Source: Clostridia bacterium
GTDB taxonomy: Bacteria > Bacillota > Clostridia > Oscillospirales > CAG-272
Direction: 5' to 3'
DNA: 53,551 nucleotides
Assembly (NCBI GenBank): GCA_017481595.1
Contig: JAFUOY010000006.1
Span: 1-53,551 of the forward strand
The position numbers and the translations under genes are program-made. Below the pieces are notes generated by a model. That model saw only the letters and a program-made list of their open reading frames with translations. It ran no database searches and was not told the origin of the DNA. Within the stretch, counting starts at the first letter, position 1. Each line of letters opens with the position of its first letter. This document shows positions 13,314-21,561 of this stretch, piece after piece.

Positions 13314-14612
13314 ATGGCTATCGGTTTATCTAATCACGAGGTTTATCCAAGGGTTGTGCGCTGCGGATGTCCGCAGACTGTAAGCATTGTGCCCGTTGGT
13401 ACTGTTGCAAAATTCAATGACGAGTGGGTGTACAATATCGGTATCGTTCCCACAGAGTGCTCCGACCAGACGTATATCGAGCAGGAAAGAGCTGTGGACA
13501 CTATAAAGGTAAAGCCCATAGACGGCGTTATTACCTTTACCTATACCTTTGACGAGGAGCAGGAATGGGCGTTGCTTCTTGCCCCCGAAATATATCCTAC
13601 GTCAATAAGAAAATACAGCGTGTACTCCGTTATGGACGATCTTTACGAAAGGACCCCGTACAAGGGAGACCTCCACGCACATTCCAACTCCTCCGACGGA
13701 AATGAGGAGCCCTGTATCGTTGCGGCAAATTACAGAAAAAACGGCTTTGACTTTTTCGCCTTGACGGATCATCACAAGTTCCAGCCCTCCCTTGACCTTA
13801 TTGAATATTACAAGGATCTGCCTATAGATTTCAAGATCTTTACGGGTGAGGAGATACACTTAAAGGGATATTACATCCACACAGTAAACTTTGGAGGTAA
13901 GTCCAGCGTAAACGAGCATTACAACTCTGATCCCGACGGTATGCACGAGGAAATCAAGAAGATGTCCGAGACACTAAGCGTGCCTGCGGGAATAAACAAG
14001 CTTGAATTTGCGTACAGAAAATGGATAGCCGAAGAAATACACAAGCGCGACGGCTTTGCAATTATTGCCCATCCCTTCTGGATATGGAAGGACGAATGGC
14101 ATATGCGCCCGAGGATGGTTGATTATTTGCTTGGCGAGGAATTATATGACGCCATGGAAATTGTAAGCGGCGTTTCCCCTCACGAAACAAATCTTCAGAC
14201 CGCATTTTATAACGAGCAAAGAGCCAAGGGCAGAAAAATCGCCATTGTAGGCTCAAGCGACTGTCACGGCACGGACCCTGCGCTTTTCTTTAACAATTCC
14301 AAGTCCATTGTTTTTGCAAAGGACCTTGAATATTCATCTATCTGCTCCGCCATCAAGGATCTTTACTCCGTTGCGGTGGAAACAAGACCTAACGAGGAAA
14401 TAAGAATCTACGGTCCGTTCCGTCTTGTTAAATACGCCCGATTCCTTATGAATAATTACTTCCCCATGCACGACGAAATGTGCTTTGAGGAGGGACGCCT
14501 TATGAAGGAATACATAAGGGGAGATAAGGACGCTGTCAAGCTACTTGAAATTATGCAGGGCAGAACGAAAAAATTAGCTGACAAATTACTTAGACAAGGA
14601 GATAACAAATGA
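13314..14612 (+). CDS. PHP-domain phosphoesterase
   Basis: The protein has 432 residues. The first 110 form a beta-rich domain of unknown type. The PHP domain follows, with the metal-binding motifs His121-Ala-His123 and Asp128, Thr-Asp152-His153-His, Gly-Glu-Glu180, a later Ala-His-Pro-Phe-Trp, and Gly-Ser-Ser-Asp-Cys-His-Gly near 332. All are expected of a metal-dependent phosphoesterase; the substrate is unknown. ATG 13314 follows AGGAGGT. The stop overlaps the start of the next gene by four bases (ATGA), indicating translational coupling to the ADP-ribosylglycohydrolase. Confidence 0.85.
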   Translation: MAIGLSNHEVYPRVVRCGCPQTVSIVPVGTVAKFNDEWVYNIGIVPTECSDQTYIEQERAVDTIKVKPIDGVITFTYTFDEEQEWALLLAPEIYPTSIRKYSVYSVMDDLYERTPYKGDLHAHSNSSDGNEEPCIVAANYRKNGFDFFALTDHHKFQPSLDLIEYYKDLPIDFKIFTGEEIHLKGYYIHTVNFGGKSSVNEHYNSDPDGMHEEIKKMSETLSVPAGINKLEFAYRKWIAEEIHKRDGFAIIAHPFWIWKDEWHMRPRMVDYLLGEELYDAMEIVSGVSPHETNLQTAFYNEQRAKGRKIAIVGSSDCHGTDPALFFNNSKSIVFAKDLEYSSICSAIKDLYSVAVETRPNEEIRIYGPFRLVKYARFLMNNYFPMHDEMCFEEGRLMKEYIRGDKDAVKLLEIMQGRTKKLADKLLRQGDNK

Positions 14613-15979
14613 AGCAGATTCCCATTGATAGTATGCACGGTCTTGTAGGCTGGTGGGGTGACTACTCCGGTGAGCTTATGACAGAATATCAGCAATCCGT
14701 TGAGGAGGGCAAGGACGTAGAAAATTACAAGGGTCTTTTTGAGGAGGTAGCAAAGCTTCCGAGATCCGAGGCAAGATCAAAGCTTGCCGACGGACTTTTC
14801 CACCTTATATACAACGCAGAGATGAGAGAGGGCTACAAATACGATGAGCCATCCGACCTTGAGGGTATTAAAGCATTAAGAAAAAAGACACTCCCCCCGC
14901 TTAATTTCACAAAAGTGGACAAAAAGAAGATAGAGGGCGCTTGGTACGGACGTATTGCGGGATGCTTACTCGGTAAGCCTATTGAGGGCATCAGATTTGA
15001 CGGTCTTACAAAGCTTCTTAAGGCTACTGATAACTATCCTATGTCAAGATATATCAAACACGGTGAGCTTACCCCCGAGCTTTGTACCCTTGCAAATTTC
15101 GATCTTCTTAATCAGTGGAAGGCACACTGTTACATTGACAATCTTGAATACGCCCCCTACGACGACGACACCAACTACGTTGTTATGAACTGTCTTGCGG
15201 TTGAAAGATTCGGCAGAGGATTTACTCCCTTCAATATGGCGGATATGTGGCTTAAGATGCAGCCCAAGGAAGCGTATTGCACAGCGGAAAGAGTTGCCTT
15301 TTCCAACTTTATAAAGGGATATAATCCCCCTTATTCCGCGGTATACAAGAATCCCTACAGAGAATGGATCGGCGCGCAGATACGCGGAGATTACTTTGGC
15401 TACTGCAACCCCGGAGATACGGAAAGTGCGGCTGAAATGGCGTTTAATGACGCTTGCATTTCACATATCAAAAACGGTATCTACGGTGAAATGTGGGCAT
15501 CTGCAACTATTGCGGCTTGCGCAGTTTGTGATGACCCAAGACTCGCTATTCTTTACGGTATGGAGGAGATCCCCGCAACGTCCCGTCTTTACGAGGCCCT
15601 TGAAAACGCCATCAAGAACTACGATAGCGGTATGACGGAGGAGGAGTGGTTCAACGATTTCCACTCAAGATGGGATGACAAAAACAGCCACCATTGGTGC
15701 CACACCATATCAAATGCAGAAATTTGCGCAGCAGCGCTTCTCTACGGTAAGGGCGACTTTACAAGAAGTGTTTGTATCGCGGTACAAAACGGATTTGACA
15801 CGGACTGTAACGGCGCAACCGTTGGCTCTATGTGTGGAATTATGAGGGGCATTGACGGTATCGGCAAGGAATGGTATGAAAATATCAACGGCACCCTTGA
15901 AACATCACTTTGCACCTACGCTAAGGTTTCCATTGACGAGTTTGTTGAAAAGACATTATATCATATTGAAAATAAATAA
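14609..15979 (+). CDS. ADP-ribosylglycohydrolase family protein
   Basis: The protein has 456 residues. After about 100 N-terminal residues of unknown fold comes an ARH/DraG-type domain: Gly-Arg-Ile-Ala-Gly-Cys-Leu-Leu-Gly-Lys-Pro (114-124), the metal-binding Asp185-Asp-Asp-Thr-Asn, Gly-Asp-Thr-Glu near 270, and the C-terminal Asp397-Thr-Asp-Cys-Asn-Gly-Ala. Family members remove ADP-ribose from proteins or hydrolyse related N- or O-glycosides, and relatives often sit in carbohydrate loci. Coupling to a PHP phosphoesterase suggests consecutive steps on one nucleotide or sugar-phosphate substrate, which is inference. Confidence 0.88.
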   Translation: MKQIPIDSMHGLVGWWGDYSGELMTEYQQSVEEGKDVENYKGLFEEVAKLPRSEARSKLADGLFHLIYNAEMREGYKYDEPSDLEGIKALRKKTLPPLNFTKVDKKKIEGAWYGRIAGCLLGKPIEGIRFDGLTKLLKATDNYPMSRYIKHGELTPELCTLANFDLLNQWKAHCYIDNLEYAPYDDDTNYVVMNCLAVERFGRGFTPFNMADMWLKMQPKEAYCTAERVAFSNFIKGYNPPYSAVYKNPYREWIGAQIRGDYFGYCNPGDTESAAEMAFNDACISHIKNGIYGEMWASATIAACAVCDDPRLAILYGMEEIPATSRLYEALENAIKNYDSGMTEEEWFNDFHSRWDDKNSHHWCHTISNAEICAAALLYGKGDFTRSVCIAVQNGFDTDCNGATVGSMCGIMRGIDGIGKEWYENINGTLETSLCTYAKVSIDEFVEKTLYHIENK

Positions 15980-16007
15980 CCCTTTAAATGAATTAAAGGA
16001 CAGAGAC

Positions 16008-16215
16008 TTTTAGCGTGTTATCCTTAACGGAGAACACGCTAAAACTAAGTTTGCCCTTCGGGCAAGTGAAGTTATCTTCGATAGTGAAGTTCACTTCGTG
16101 AGTGAAGTTTCGCCTTGCGGCGAAGTAAAGGCAAACTTAACTTCACTGTGAGCCCGTGGCGAACAACTTCACTGTGCCCGGCACAACTTCACTTTTGCGT
16201 CAGCAAAAACTTCAC
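16008..16215. repeat. Mini-hairpin array 5, linker GTGAAGTT then AACTTCAC
   Basis: GTGAAGTT occurs exactly at 16066, 16084 and 16102; its reverse complement AACTTCAC occurs exactly at 16139, 16165, 16185 and 16208. The stems between differ: TTGCCC/GGGCAA, TATC/GATA, TCAC/GTGA, TTCGCC/GGCGAA, GCC/GGC (with outer TGT/ACA), TGTGC/GCACA and TTTTGC/GCAAAA. AAGTTTGCC at the left (16047-16055) returns inverted at the centre as GGCAAACTT (16130-16138). A larger TTTAGCGTGTT/AACACGCTAAA hairpin (16008-16044) precedes the array. Confidence 0.88.
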
Positions 16216-16226
16216 AAAGCAGAAAA

Positions 16227-16262
16227 AGAGAGCTAATGGCTTAAAAACCGTTAACTCTCTTT
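16227..16262 (+). terminator. Terminator-like hairpin after array 5
   Basis: AGAGAGCTAATGG pairs with CCGTTAACTCTCT, with one mismatch and one G-T pair, followed by TTATTATTTA. Between 16263 and 16393 only a small GCATTTGT/ACAAATGC hairpin is seen. Confidence 0.55.
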
Positions 16263-16393
16263 ATTATTTATCGCCAGTTTCGCATTTGTATAACAAATGC
16301 TTCGGGCTAAGCCCATTCCCCTATTTCGAATTCTCCGCTAAGAACATTACCTTTTACATTCTCTGTCCTTTTTCTAATGCTGTAAATTTTATA

Positions 16394-16422
16394 TTGACAA
16401 ATTCTATTTTATGTGATAGACT
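16394..16422 (+). promoter_or_regulatory. Sigma-A promoter of solute-binding lipoprotein
   Basis: TTGACA (16394-16399), 17 bases, TAGACT (16417-16422). Confidence 0.75.
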
Positions 16423-16465
16423 ATAAGTGCAAGATATTAGTATAAATGTAAAAGGAGGACAAATT

Positions 16466-18025
16466 ATGAAAAAATTAATGTCAATACTGTTAGTGTTACT
16501 TATGCTGACGTCAGTGCTTGCCTCCTGCGGTGGAAATGATGAAACCACCACTACGGAAGCGCCTACAACCGAAGCGCCTACAACTGAAGCTCCGACCACA
16601 GAAGCGCCTACTACCGAGGCTCCAACTACGGAAGCTCCGACTACGGAAGCTCCTACAACTGAAGCTCCTTCTACAAATGATCCCAATGCTCCTTGGTCGT
16701 CCAAAAATGACGTAAGAGATACGTGGTCGGGTAAAACACTTAACGTAGCCTGCTCCGTGTGGTATGCTACAGGAGCGCCCTGGGCAATGCCGGAGGTTTT
16801 TATAACCGAAGAAGATGATGCCAAATTTGGTAAAGAAATTCAGAATGCGGTTCTTGAGCGTAATGAATTTATTGAAAAAACCTACGGTGTTAAGGTTAAC
16901 TGGATGAATACGACAAAGGCAGGTATGACGGGTGAGCTTGAAAAGGCTACGCTTGCAAAAAATGTAAACTTTGACCTTGCCGCACCCCGTATGATGAATA
17001 CGCAGTCCATTGTTGCGGGCGGATACGTATACGATCTTGCAAACAGAGAATTTATAGATTTTCGAAATTCCTATTACAATGAAAATTCTGTTAATACCTA
17101 TACTGCCCTCGGTCATACTTTCTTTGTAACAGGAGGATTTTCCATTATATCAAAGTACTCTGCAAACGTGCTTTTCGTTAATAAGAATCTTATGAGTGAA
17201 GTAAGTGAAAAAGGAATTGAAGATCTTTACAATTTGGTAAAAGAAGGTAAGTGGACATTTGACAAGCTGGTTAGCTATTGTGAGGCTATCCATTCGGATA
17301 ACGGCGATCCCGAAGATACATTCAGATACGTACACGGACTTCATAGTAATGATATAGATAAGTTCTTTTGTTCTTTTGGCATTACCAGAGCAGGAGTGAA
17401 CAAGGCTACCTGTGAGTGGGAGCTTACAATAAATAATGAAAATATTGATAGCGCTATAGATGCTGTAATCAACACGAAAACCGCAGATTGGTATATGTTT
17501 GGCGCTTACGCCTGTTGGGGTCCCACTGCTACAGATGGATTTAACAAAGATAAAATTTTGTTTTTAAATGAAACCTTAGACTTTTCAGAGTACATTGAGG
17601 AGGATAAAGGAATAGTTCCTCTTCCTATGCTTAACGAGGAGCAGGGCAAATACTACGTTCATTGTTCAAATCAGATGTCAGTTGCAATGTGTATACCCAA
17701 AATCACACAGGACAGAGCTATGTCAGATTACTTTATGGACGTACTTTTCTGGACGGGTGAAGAATACGTTATGAAGGAATATATCAAAGGCTTGAAAACA
17801 GGCTTTACCTCCGATAAGGATATTGAAATGTTAACCGATTATATCATACCGAATATTTCATATGATCCGGGTGAATCGGTAGGCTGGGGACAGCTTTTCT
17901 CTCTTTTCGGTATATATGCTAAGAACAAAAACAACTTTGATGAGCACTACGAAGAACACTCTCCCGCAGCTCTTGAAACAATAGCGGAGTGGAACAAGGC
18001 TTGGGGCGGATATACTGAAGAATAA
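16466..18025 (+). CDS. Extracellular solute-binding lipoprotein with TTEAP stalk
   Basis: The protein has 519 residues. It has a lipoprotein signal with the lipobox Val-Leu-Ala-Ser-Cys (Cys at about residue 22), then a stalk of eight Thr-Thr-Glu-Ala-Pro repeats. The rest is a binding domain of about 440 residues resembling sugar-type ABC solute-binding proteins (for example Phe-Asp-Leu-Ala-Ala-Pro-Arg and the late Ser-Asn-Gln-Met-Ser-Val-Ala). ATG 16466 follows AAGGAGGAC. No permease or ATPase gene is adjacent and a terminator follows, so it is an orphan whose transporter must be elsewhere, or it acts only as a surface receptor. Confidence 0.8.
   Translation: MKKLMSILLVLLMLTSVLASCGGNDETTTTEAPTTEAPTTEAPTTEAPTTEAPTTEAPTTEAPTTEAPSTNDPNAPWSSKNDVRDTWSGKTLNVACSVWYATGAPWAMPEVFITEEDDAKFGKEIQNAVLERNEFIEKTYGVKVNWMNTTKAGMTGELEKATLAKNVNFDLAAPRMMNTQSIVAGGYVYDLANREFIDFRNSYYNENSVNTYTALGHTFFVTGGFSIISKYSANVLFVNKNLMSEVSEKGIEDLYNLVKEGKWTFDKLVSYCEAIHSDNGDPEDTFRYVHGLHSNDIDKFFCSFGITRAGVNKATCEWELTINNENIDSAIDAVINTKTADWYMFGAYACWGPTATDGFNKDKILFLNETLDFSEYIEEDKGIVPLPMLNEEQGKYYVHCSNQMSVAMCIPKITQDRAMSDYFMDVLFWTGEEYVMKEYIKGLKTGFTSDKDIEMLTDYIIPNISYDPGESVGWGQLFSLFGIYAKNKNNFDEHYEEHSPAALETIAEWNKAWGGYTEE
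16550..16669 (+). repeat. Eight tandem 15-base units coding Thr-Thr-Glu-Ala-Pro
   Basis: Eight 15-base units encode TTEAP. Synonymous differences between units (ACT/ACA/ACC, GAA/GAG, GCT/GCG, CCT/CCG/CCA) show selection on the peptide, not a fresh DNA duplication, although units 6 and 7 are nearly identical. Confidence 0.9.
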
Positions 18026-18037
18026 AGAACCGCTAAT

Positions 18038-18076
18038 AAAAACAGGCGATTTGCAAAAATGCAAATCGCCTTGTTT
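18038..18076. terminator. Bidirectional terminator between convergent genes
   Basis: AGGCGATTTGC (18044-18054) pairs with GCAAATCGCCT (18061-18071), with A-rich and T-rich flanks. Confidence 0.85.
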
Positions 18077-19405
18077 TTATTTATTTTCGGTTTCGCCGTT
18101 AGTCTCGGATTCCTTTGCAAGCTTTCTTGCAAGGCGCTTTAAGCGTTTTTCCTCGGTTTTTACCTTATAAAGCTCCTCGGTAGCTATGGAAAGCTTAGTC
18201 ACCTGATTCTTCTCGGAGGGGAAGCAAACGAAGGTATCATCGGAGGTGGATATCTGCACGCACTCCTCGGGACGGATATAGCAATAATCGTACTCGATAT
18301 GGACGCCGTACATTCCCGCAACGGGACGGGAGATCTTATAATCCTCTCCGTTGTAGTGTCCCTCAATAACAAAGCCCGTTTCCATAGAATGAGTAAGCCT
18401 TGCCTTGCCTAAATCAATAAAGTTATTTGTGTTGGGAAGTGAGAACACGTCCACCTCGTCGGTGAAGGAATACCTGCCCTCATCTATTTCCTTGCGTACG
18501 TTGGCTCTTTGCCATTCGTACCAGGTGGGAGGATGGGAAAATACCGTTTCACCCTCTATAGCCTTAAGCTCGCCTATTTCCGTAAGCTCCCATTTGTGAC
18601 CGCACTCGGAGCAACCAAGTATAGCGCCCTCTGTGTACATTTTAAACTCGGTCTTACATATGGGGCATTGATACAGCACCTTGTGAAGTCCCTCGGCTCT
18701 GTATGGCTCTGTAATTCTGATATTATTATCCTTCTGATATTTATATTCATCATACCAAAGAGCCTTAGTAACCGTGTCCTGTATTTCCTCGGCGCTTAGC
18801 TCCTCCACCTGTTCCTTGGTAAGAACGCGAGTCATTACGGAGCAAAGAGGAACGTCTCTTTTCCTTCTCCAATCCCAGAAGGGAGTATGGAGGTAATTAC
18901 CGTGGTGAACGAGAACGACAACGTCGTGCTTAAGCCTTTTAATAAGCTGACCAAGGGAGCTCGGTAAGATGGCAAGAGTTCCTATGGGAGAATATCTTGC
19001 CTCGGGATACATTGTAAGCACCGCGCCAAACTTATTAAGCACCTTTTCACAGGCGGGGATGAGATGGGGGTCCGTGGTAAATTTACGTTTACCGATACAG
19101 CCGTCAAGCTCCATTAAAAGGGAGCGTCTGTAATGGCCCTCAAGGGTGGCAATATGGCTTACTCTTGCGGGGTAAGCCGCAAGAGCGTTTATTTCAAGAT
19201 CCACAAAGCCCATATGATTGGACAAAAGGAAATACGGCGCTTTTACACCCTCCATATTTACCTTTTTTATCTTCAATCTTTTGTGAAGGGTAATATCGCT
19301 TACTATTTTAGTAAGCCACTTGAATGCAAGAAGCTGCTTTTTAGGCTCCTTTTGCATATTACGGTATTTCGTACCTTTTTTATAATTAACTTTATTTGAG
19401 AGCAT
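18077..19405 (-). CDS. PlsC-type acyltransferase with zinc ribbon and C-terminal extension
   Basis: The protein has 442 residues. Acyltransferase block I is Asn-His64-Met-Gly-Phe-Val-Asp69 (His-x4-Asp), and Pro-Glu-Ala-Arg-Tyr-Ser (134-139) fits block III, as in 1-acylglycerol-3-phosphate acyltransferases. Unusually for this family, a zinc ribbon follows (Cys247-x2-Cys250 and Cys265-x2-Cys268), then about 150 more residues and a basic C-terminus. It probably acylates a lysophospholipid or related acceptor at the membrane. AAAGGAGG precedes the ATG. It is the last gene of the serS operon, 40 bases after the phosphoribosyltransferase. Confidence 0.8.
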   Translation of the reverse strand: MLSNKVNYKKGTKYRNMQKEPKKQLLAFKWLTKIVSDITLHKRLKIKKVNMEGVKAPYFLLSNHMGFVDLEINALAAYPARVSHIATLEGHYRRSLLMELDGCIGKRKFTTDPHLIPACEKVLNKFGAVLTMYPEARYSPIGTLAILPSSLGQLIKRLKHDVVVLVHHGNYLHTPFWDWRRKRDVPLCSVMTRVLTKEQVEELSAEEIQDTVTKALWYDEYKYQKDNNIRITEPYRAEGLHKVLYQCPICKTEFKMYTEGAILGCSECGHKWELTEIGELKAIEGETVFSHPPTWYEWQRANVRKEIDEGRYSFTDEVDVFSLPNTNNFIDLGKARLTHSMETGFVIEGHYNGEDYKISRPVAGMYGVHIEYDYCYIRPEECVQISTSDDTFVCFPSEKNQVTKLSIATEELYKVKTEEKRLKRLARKLAKESETNGETENK

Positions 19406-19445
19406 AGGCTCCTCCTTTCAGGCGGGGCGTATGTCAATACACACC

Positions 19446-20000
19446 TTATTTTACCGAACCGTCGGGGTTAAACAGGGGTAACTTTTCAAGGTAAATAATA
19501 TCATCTCTTTCAGTAGCCTCTCCCTCTGCGAGGATAGTCATTCTGCCGACTATATTTCCTCCTGCGGAGTGGATAAGCTCCTCTATTGCGCGAAGGGATT
19601 CTCCCGTTGAGATAACGTCGTCAACGATAAGAATTCTCTTGCCCTTCATTCTCTTTGCATCCTCGCCGTCAAGATAGAGCTTCTGCTCCTTGGCGGTGGT
19701 GATGGAATGAACGGTAACGGACACAATATTGCTCATATAAAGCTTAGGTCCTTTTCTTGCAAGTATGTATCTCTGGTTGCCGTTAAGTCTTGCCATTTCG
19801 TGAATAAGGGGAATTCCCTTTGCTTCAGCGGTGATCATATAATCAAACTCGGGCGCGCGGGCAAGAAGCTCCTTTGCGCACGCAGTAGTAAGCTCAGGGT
19901 CACCGAAGATAACGAAGGCGCCTATGTAAAGGTCGTCCGTAACCTTGCAAAGCGGCAATGCTCTGTCAAGGCCGGCTATTTTCATATTGTAGTATTTCAT
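19446..20000 (-). CDS. Purine-type phosphoribosyltransferase
   Basis: The protein has 184 residues. The PRPP-binding motif is Arg-Ile-Leu-Ile-Val-Asp-Asp-Val-Ile-Ser-Thr-Gly (about 120-131). Ile-Thr-Ala-Glu-Ala-Lys-Gly-Ile-Pro and Ala-Arg-Lys-Gly-Pro-Lys-Leu-Tyr-Met match the adenine/xanthine phosphoribosyltransferase group; which base it uses cannot be told from sequence alone. AAAGGAGG lies before the ATG. It starts 18 bases after serS on the same strand and so probably shares the T-box control. Confidence 0.8.
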   Translation of the reverse strand: MKYYNMKIAGLDRALPLCKVTDDLYIGAFVIFGDPELTTACAKELLARAPEFDYMITAEAKGIPLIHEMARLNGNQRYILARKGPKLYMSNIVSVTVHSITTAKEQKLYLDGEDAKRMKGKRILIVDDVISTGESLRAIEELIHSAGGNIVGRMTILAEGEATERDDIIYLEKLPLFNPDGSVK

Positions 20001-20018
20001 AACGGTCCTCCTTTAGAT

Positions 20019-21302
20019 TTATTTTACAAGTATCTTGGTCATACCGCCCATATAAGGCTGGAGTGCCACGGGAATATTTACGCTGCCATCCTCGTTAAGA
20101 TTATTTTCAAGGAATGCAATAAGCATTCTTGGGGGAGCAACAACGGTATTGTTAAGAGTGTGGGCAAAATACTTGCCGTTCTTACCGTTTACTCTTATCT
20201 TAAGTCTGCGTGCCTGTGCGTCGCCAAGATTGGAGCAGGAGCCAACCTCAAAATACTTCTTCTGTCTGGGTGACCAAGCCTCAACGTCTATGCTCTTTAC
20301 CTTAAGATCTGCAAGGTCGCCTGAGCAGCACTCAAGAGTTCTTACGGGGATATCAAGAGTACGGAAAAGGTCAACGGTATTCTGCCAGAGCTTATCAAAC
20401 CACATGGGGCTGTCCTCGGGCTTACATACAACGATCATTTCCTGCTTTTCAAACTGATGGATTCTGTATACGCCTCTTTCCTCTATACCGTGGGCGCCCT
20501 TTTCCTTACGGAAGCAGGGGGAGTAGGAGGTAAGAGTATGGGGAAGCTTTTCCTCGGGGATGATGGTGTCGATAAACTTACCGATCATAGAATGCTCACT
20601 GGTACCGATAAGGAAAAGATCCTCTCCCTCTATCTTGTACATCATAGCCTCCATTTCAGCAAAGCTCATAACACCTGTAACTACCTCGCTTCTGATCATA
20701 AAGGGAGGGATGCAATAGGTAAAGCCTCTGTTGATCATGAAGTCACGGGCGTAGGATATAATAGCGGAGTGAAGTCTTGCAATATCACCCATAAGGTAGT
20801 AAAAGCCGTTGCCCGCTACCTTTCTTGCGCTGTCAAGATCAATACCCTCAAACTTTTCCATTATCTCGGTATGATAGGGGATCTCAAATTCGGGAACAAC
20901 GGGCTCACCGTAGCGCTGAACCTCTACATTTTCACTATCATCCTTACCAATGGGAACTGAGGGGTCAATAATATTAGGTATCTTCATCATAATAAGCTTG
21001 ATCTTTTCAAGGTATTCCTCCTCAAGAACCTCAAGCTCGGCAAGGCGCTTGGCGTTGTCGGACACCTGCTTTTTAACAGCCTCCGCCTCTTCTCTCTTTC
21101 CCTGTCCCATAAGAGCACCGATCTGCTTAGAAAGCTTATTTCTGCCTGCTCTTAAATTATCAGCCTCCTGCTTGAAGGCGCGGTAGGTTTCGTCAAGCTC
21201 AATTACCTCGTCAACCAAGGGAAGCTTAGCATCCTGAAACTTGTTTCTGATATTCTGCTTAACAATTTCAGGATTTTCTCTTAAAAACTTTAAATCGATC
21301 AT
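20019..21302 (-). CDS. serS: Seryl-tRNA synthetase
   Basis: The protein has 427 residues, the normal length for bacterial SerRS. The N-terminal 110 residues form the tRNA-binding coiled coil (heptads rich in Lys, Glu and Leu). Class II motif 2 is Phe-Arg-Lys-Glu-Lys-Gly-Ala-His-Gly-Ile-Glu-Glu-Arg-Gly, with Gln-Phe-Glu-Lys-Gln-Glu after it. Motif 3 lies near the C-terminus (Asn-Asn-Thr-Val-Val-Ala-Pro-Pro-Arg). It charges tRNA-Ser with serine. GGAGGAAAT precedes the ATG. A T-box leader upstream indicates regulation by uncharged tRNA-Ser. Confidence 0.97.
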   Translation of the reverse strand: MIDLKFLRENPEIVKQNIRNKFQDAKLPLVDEVIELDETYRAFKQEADNLRAGRNKLSKQIGALMGQGKREEAEAVKKQVSDNAKRLAELEVLEEEYLEKIKLIMMKIPNIIDPSVPIGKDDSENVEVQRYGEPVVPEFEIPYHTEIMEKFEGIDLDSARKVAGNGFYYLMGDIARLHSAIISYARDFMINRGFTYCIPPFMIRSEVVTGVMSFAEMEAMMYKIEGEDLFLIGTSEHSMIGKFIDTIIPEEKLPHTLTSYSPCFRKEKGAHGIEERGVYRIHQFEKQEMIVVCKPEDSPMWFDKLWQNTVDLFRTLDIPVRTLECCSGDLADLKVKSIDVEAWSPRQKKYFEVGSCSNLGDAQARRLKIRVNGKNGKYFAHTLNNTVVAPPRMLIAFLENNLNEDGSVNIPVALQPYMGGMTKILVK

Positions 21303-21319
21303 ATTTCCTCCAAAAAAAT

Positions 21320-21515
21320 AAAAAACACCCCTTAGAAAAAAGGGTGCAAAAATTACACGGTACCACCTTAAATTTATCTCACGACCTATAACGGGGTCAC
21401 ACGGCCACAGCTTTCACGGGCAGCTCGGGAATGGAACGCCGCAAGATACGGATGACACCTCTCAGCTATGGCATCAATCTCTTTCCGTAGGGGTTTTGCG
21501 GTTATTTTTCCTTCA
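21320..21515 (-). promoter_or_regulatory. T-box leader of serS
   Basis: On the minus strand the T-box core AAGGTGGTACCG (about 21357-21368) is followed by a terminator: CACCC (21342-21346) paired with GGGGTG (21326-21331), then TTTTTTATTTTTTT. Stem I material with an AGAG element (GCTGAGAGGTG) lies upstream. The specifier triplet cannot be fixed by eye; the downstream gene implies a Ser codon. Uncharged tRNA-Ser should stabilise the antiterminator. Confidence 0.9.
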
Positions 21516-21531
21516 TAGCTTTTCTATTTTA

Positions 21532-21560
21532 ATTATAACTTATAATTAACCCATTGTCAA
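21532..21560 (-). promoter_or_regulatory. Sigma-A promoter of the serS operon
   Basis: Minus strand: TTGACA (21555-21560), 17 bases, TATAAT (21532-21537); both hexamers are consensus. Confidence 0.9.
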
Positions 21561-21561
21561 G

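Noticed and set aside
16354-16824. Minus-strand 156-codon ORF with Val-Val-Gly-Ala-Ser repeats
   Set aside because: It is the antisense of the TTEAP stalk of the solute-binding protein, has no ribosome binding site and its repeat follows from the plus-strand codons.
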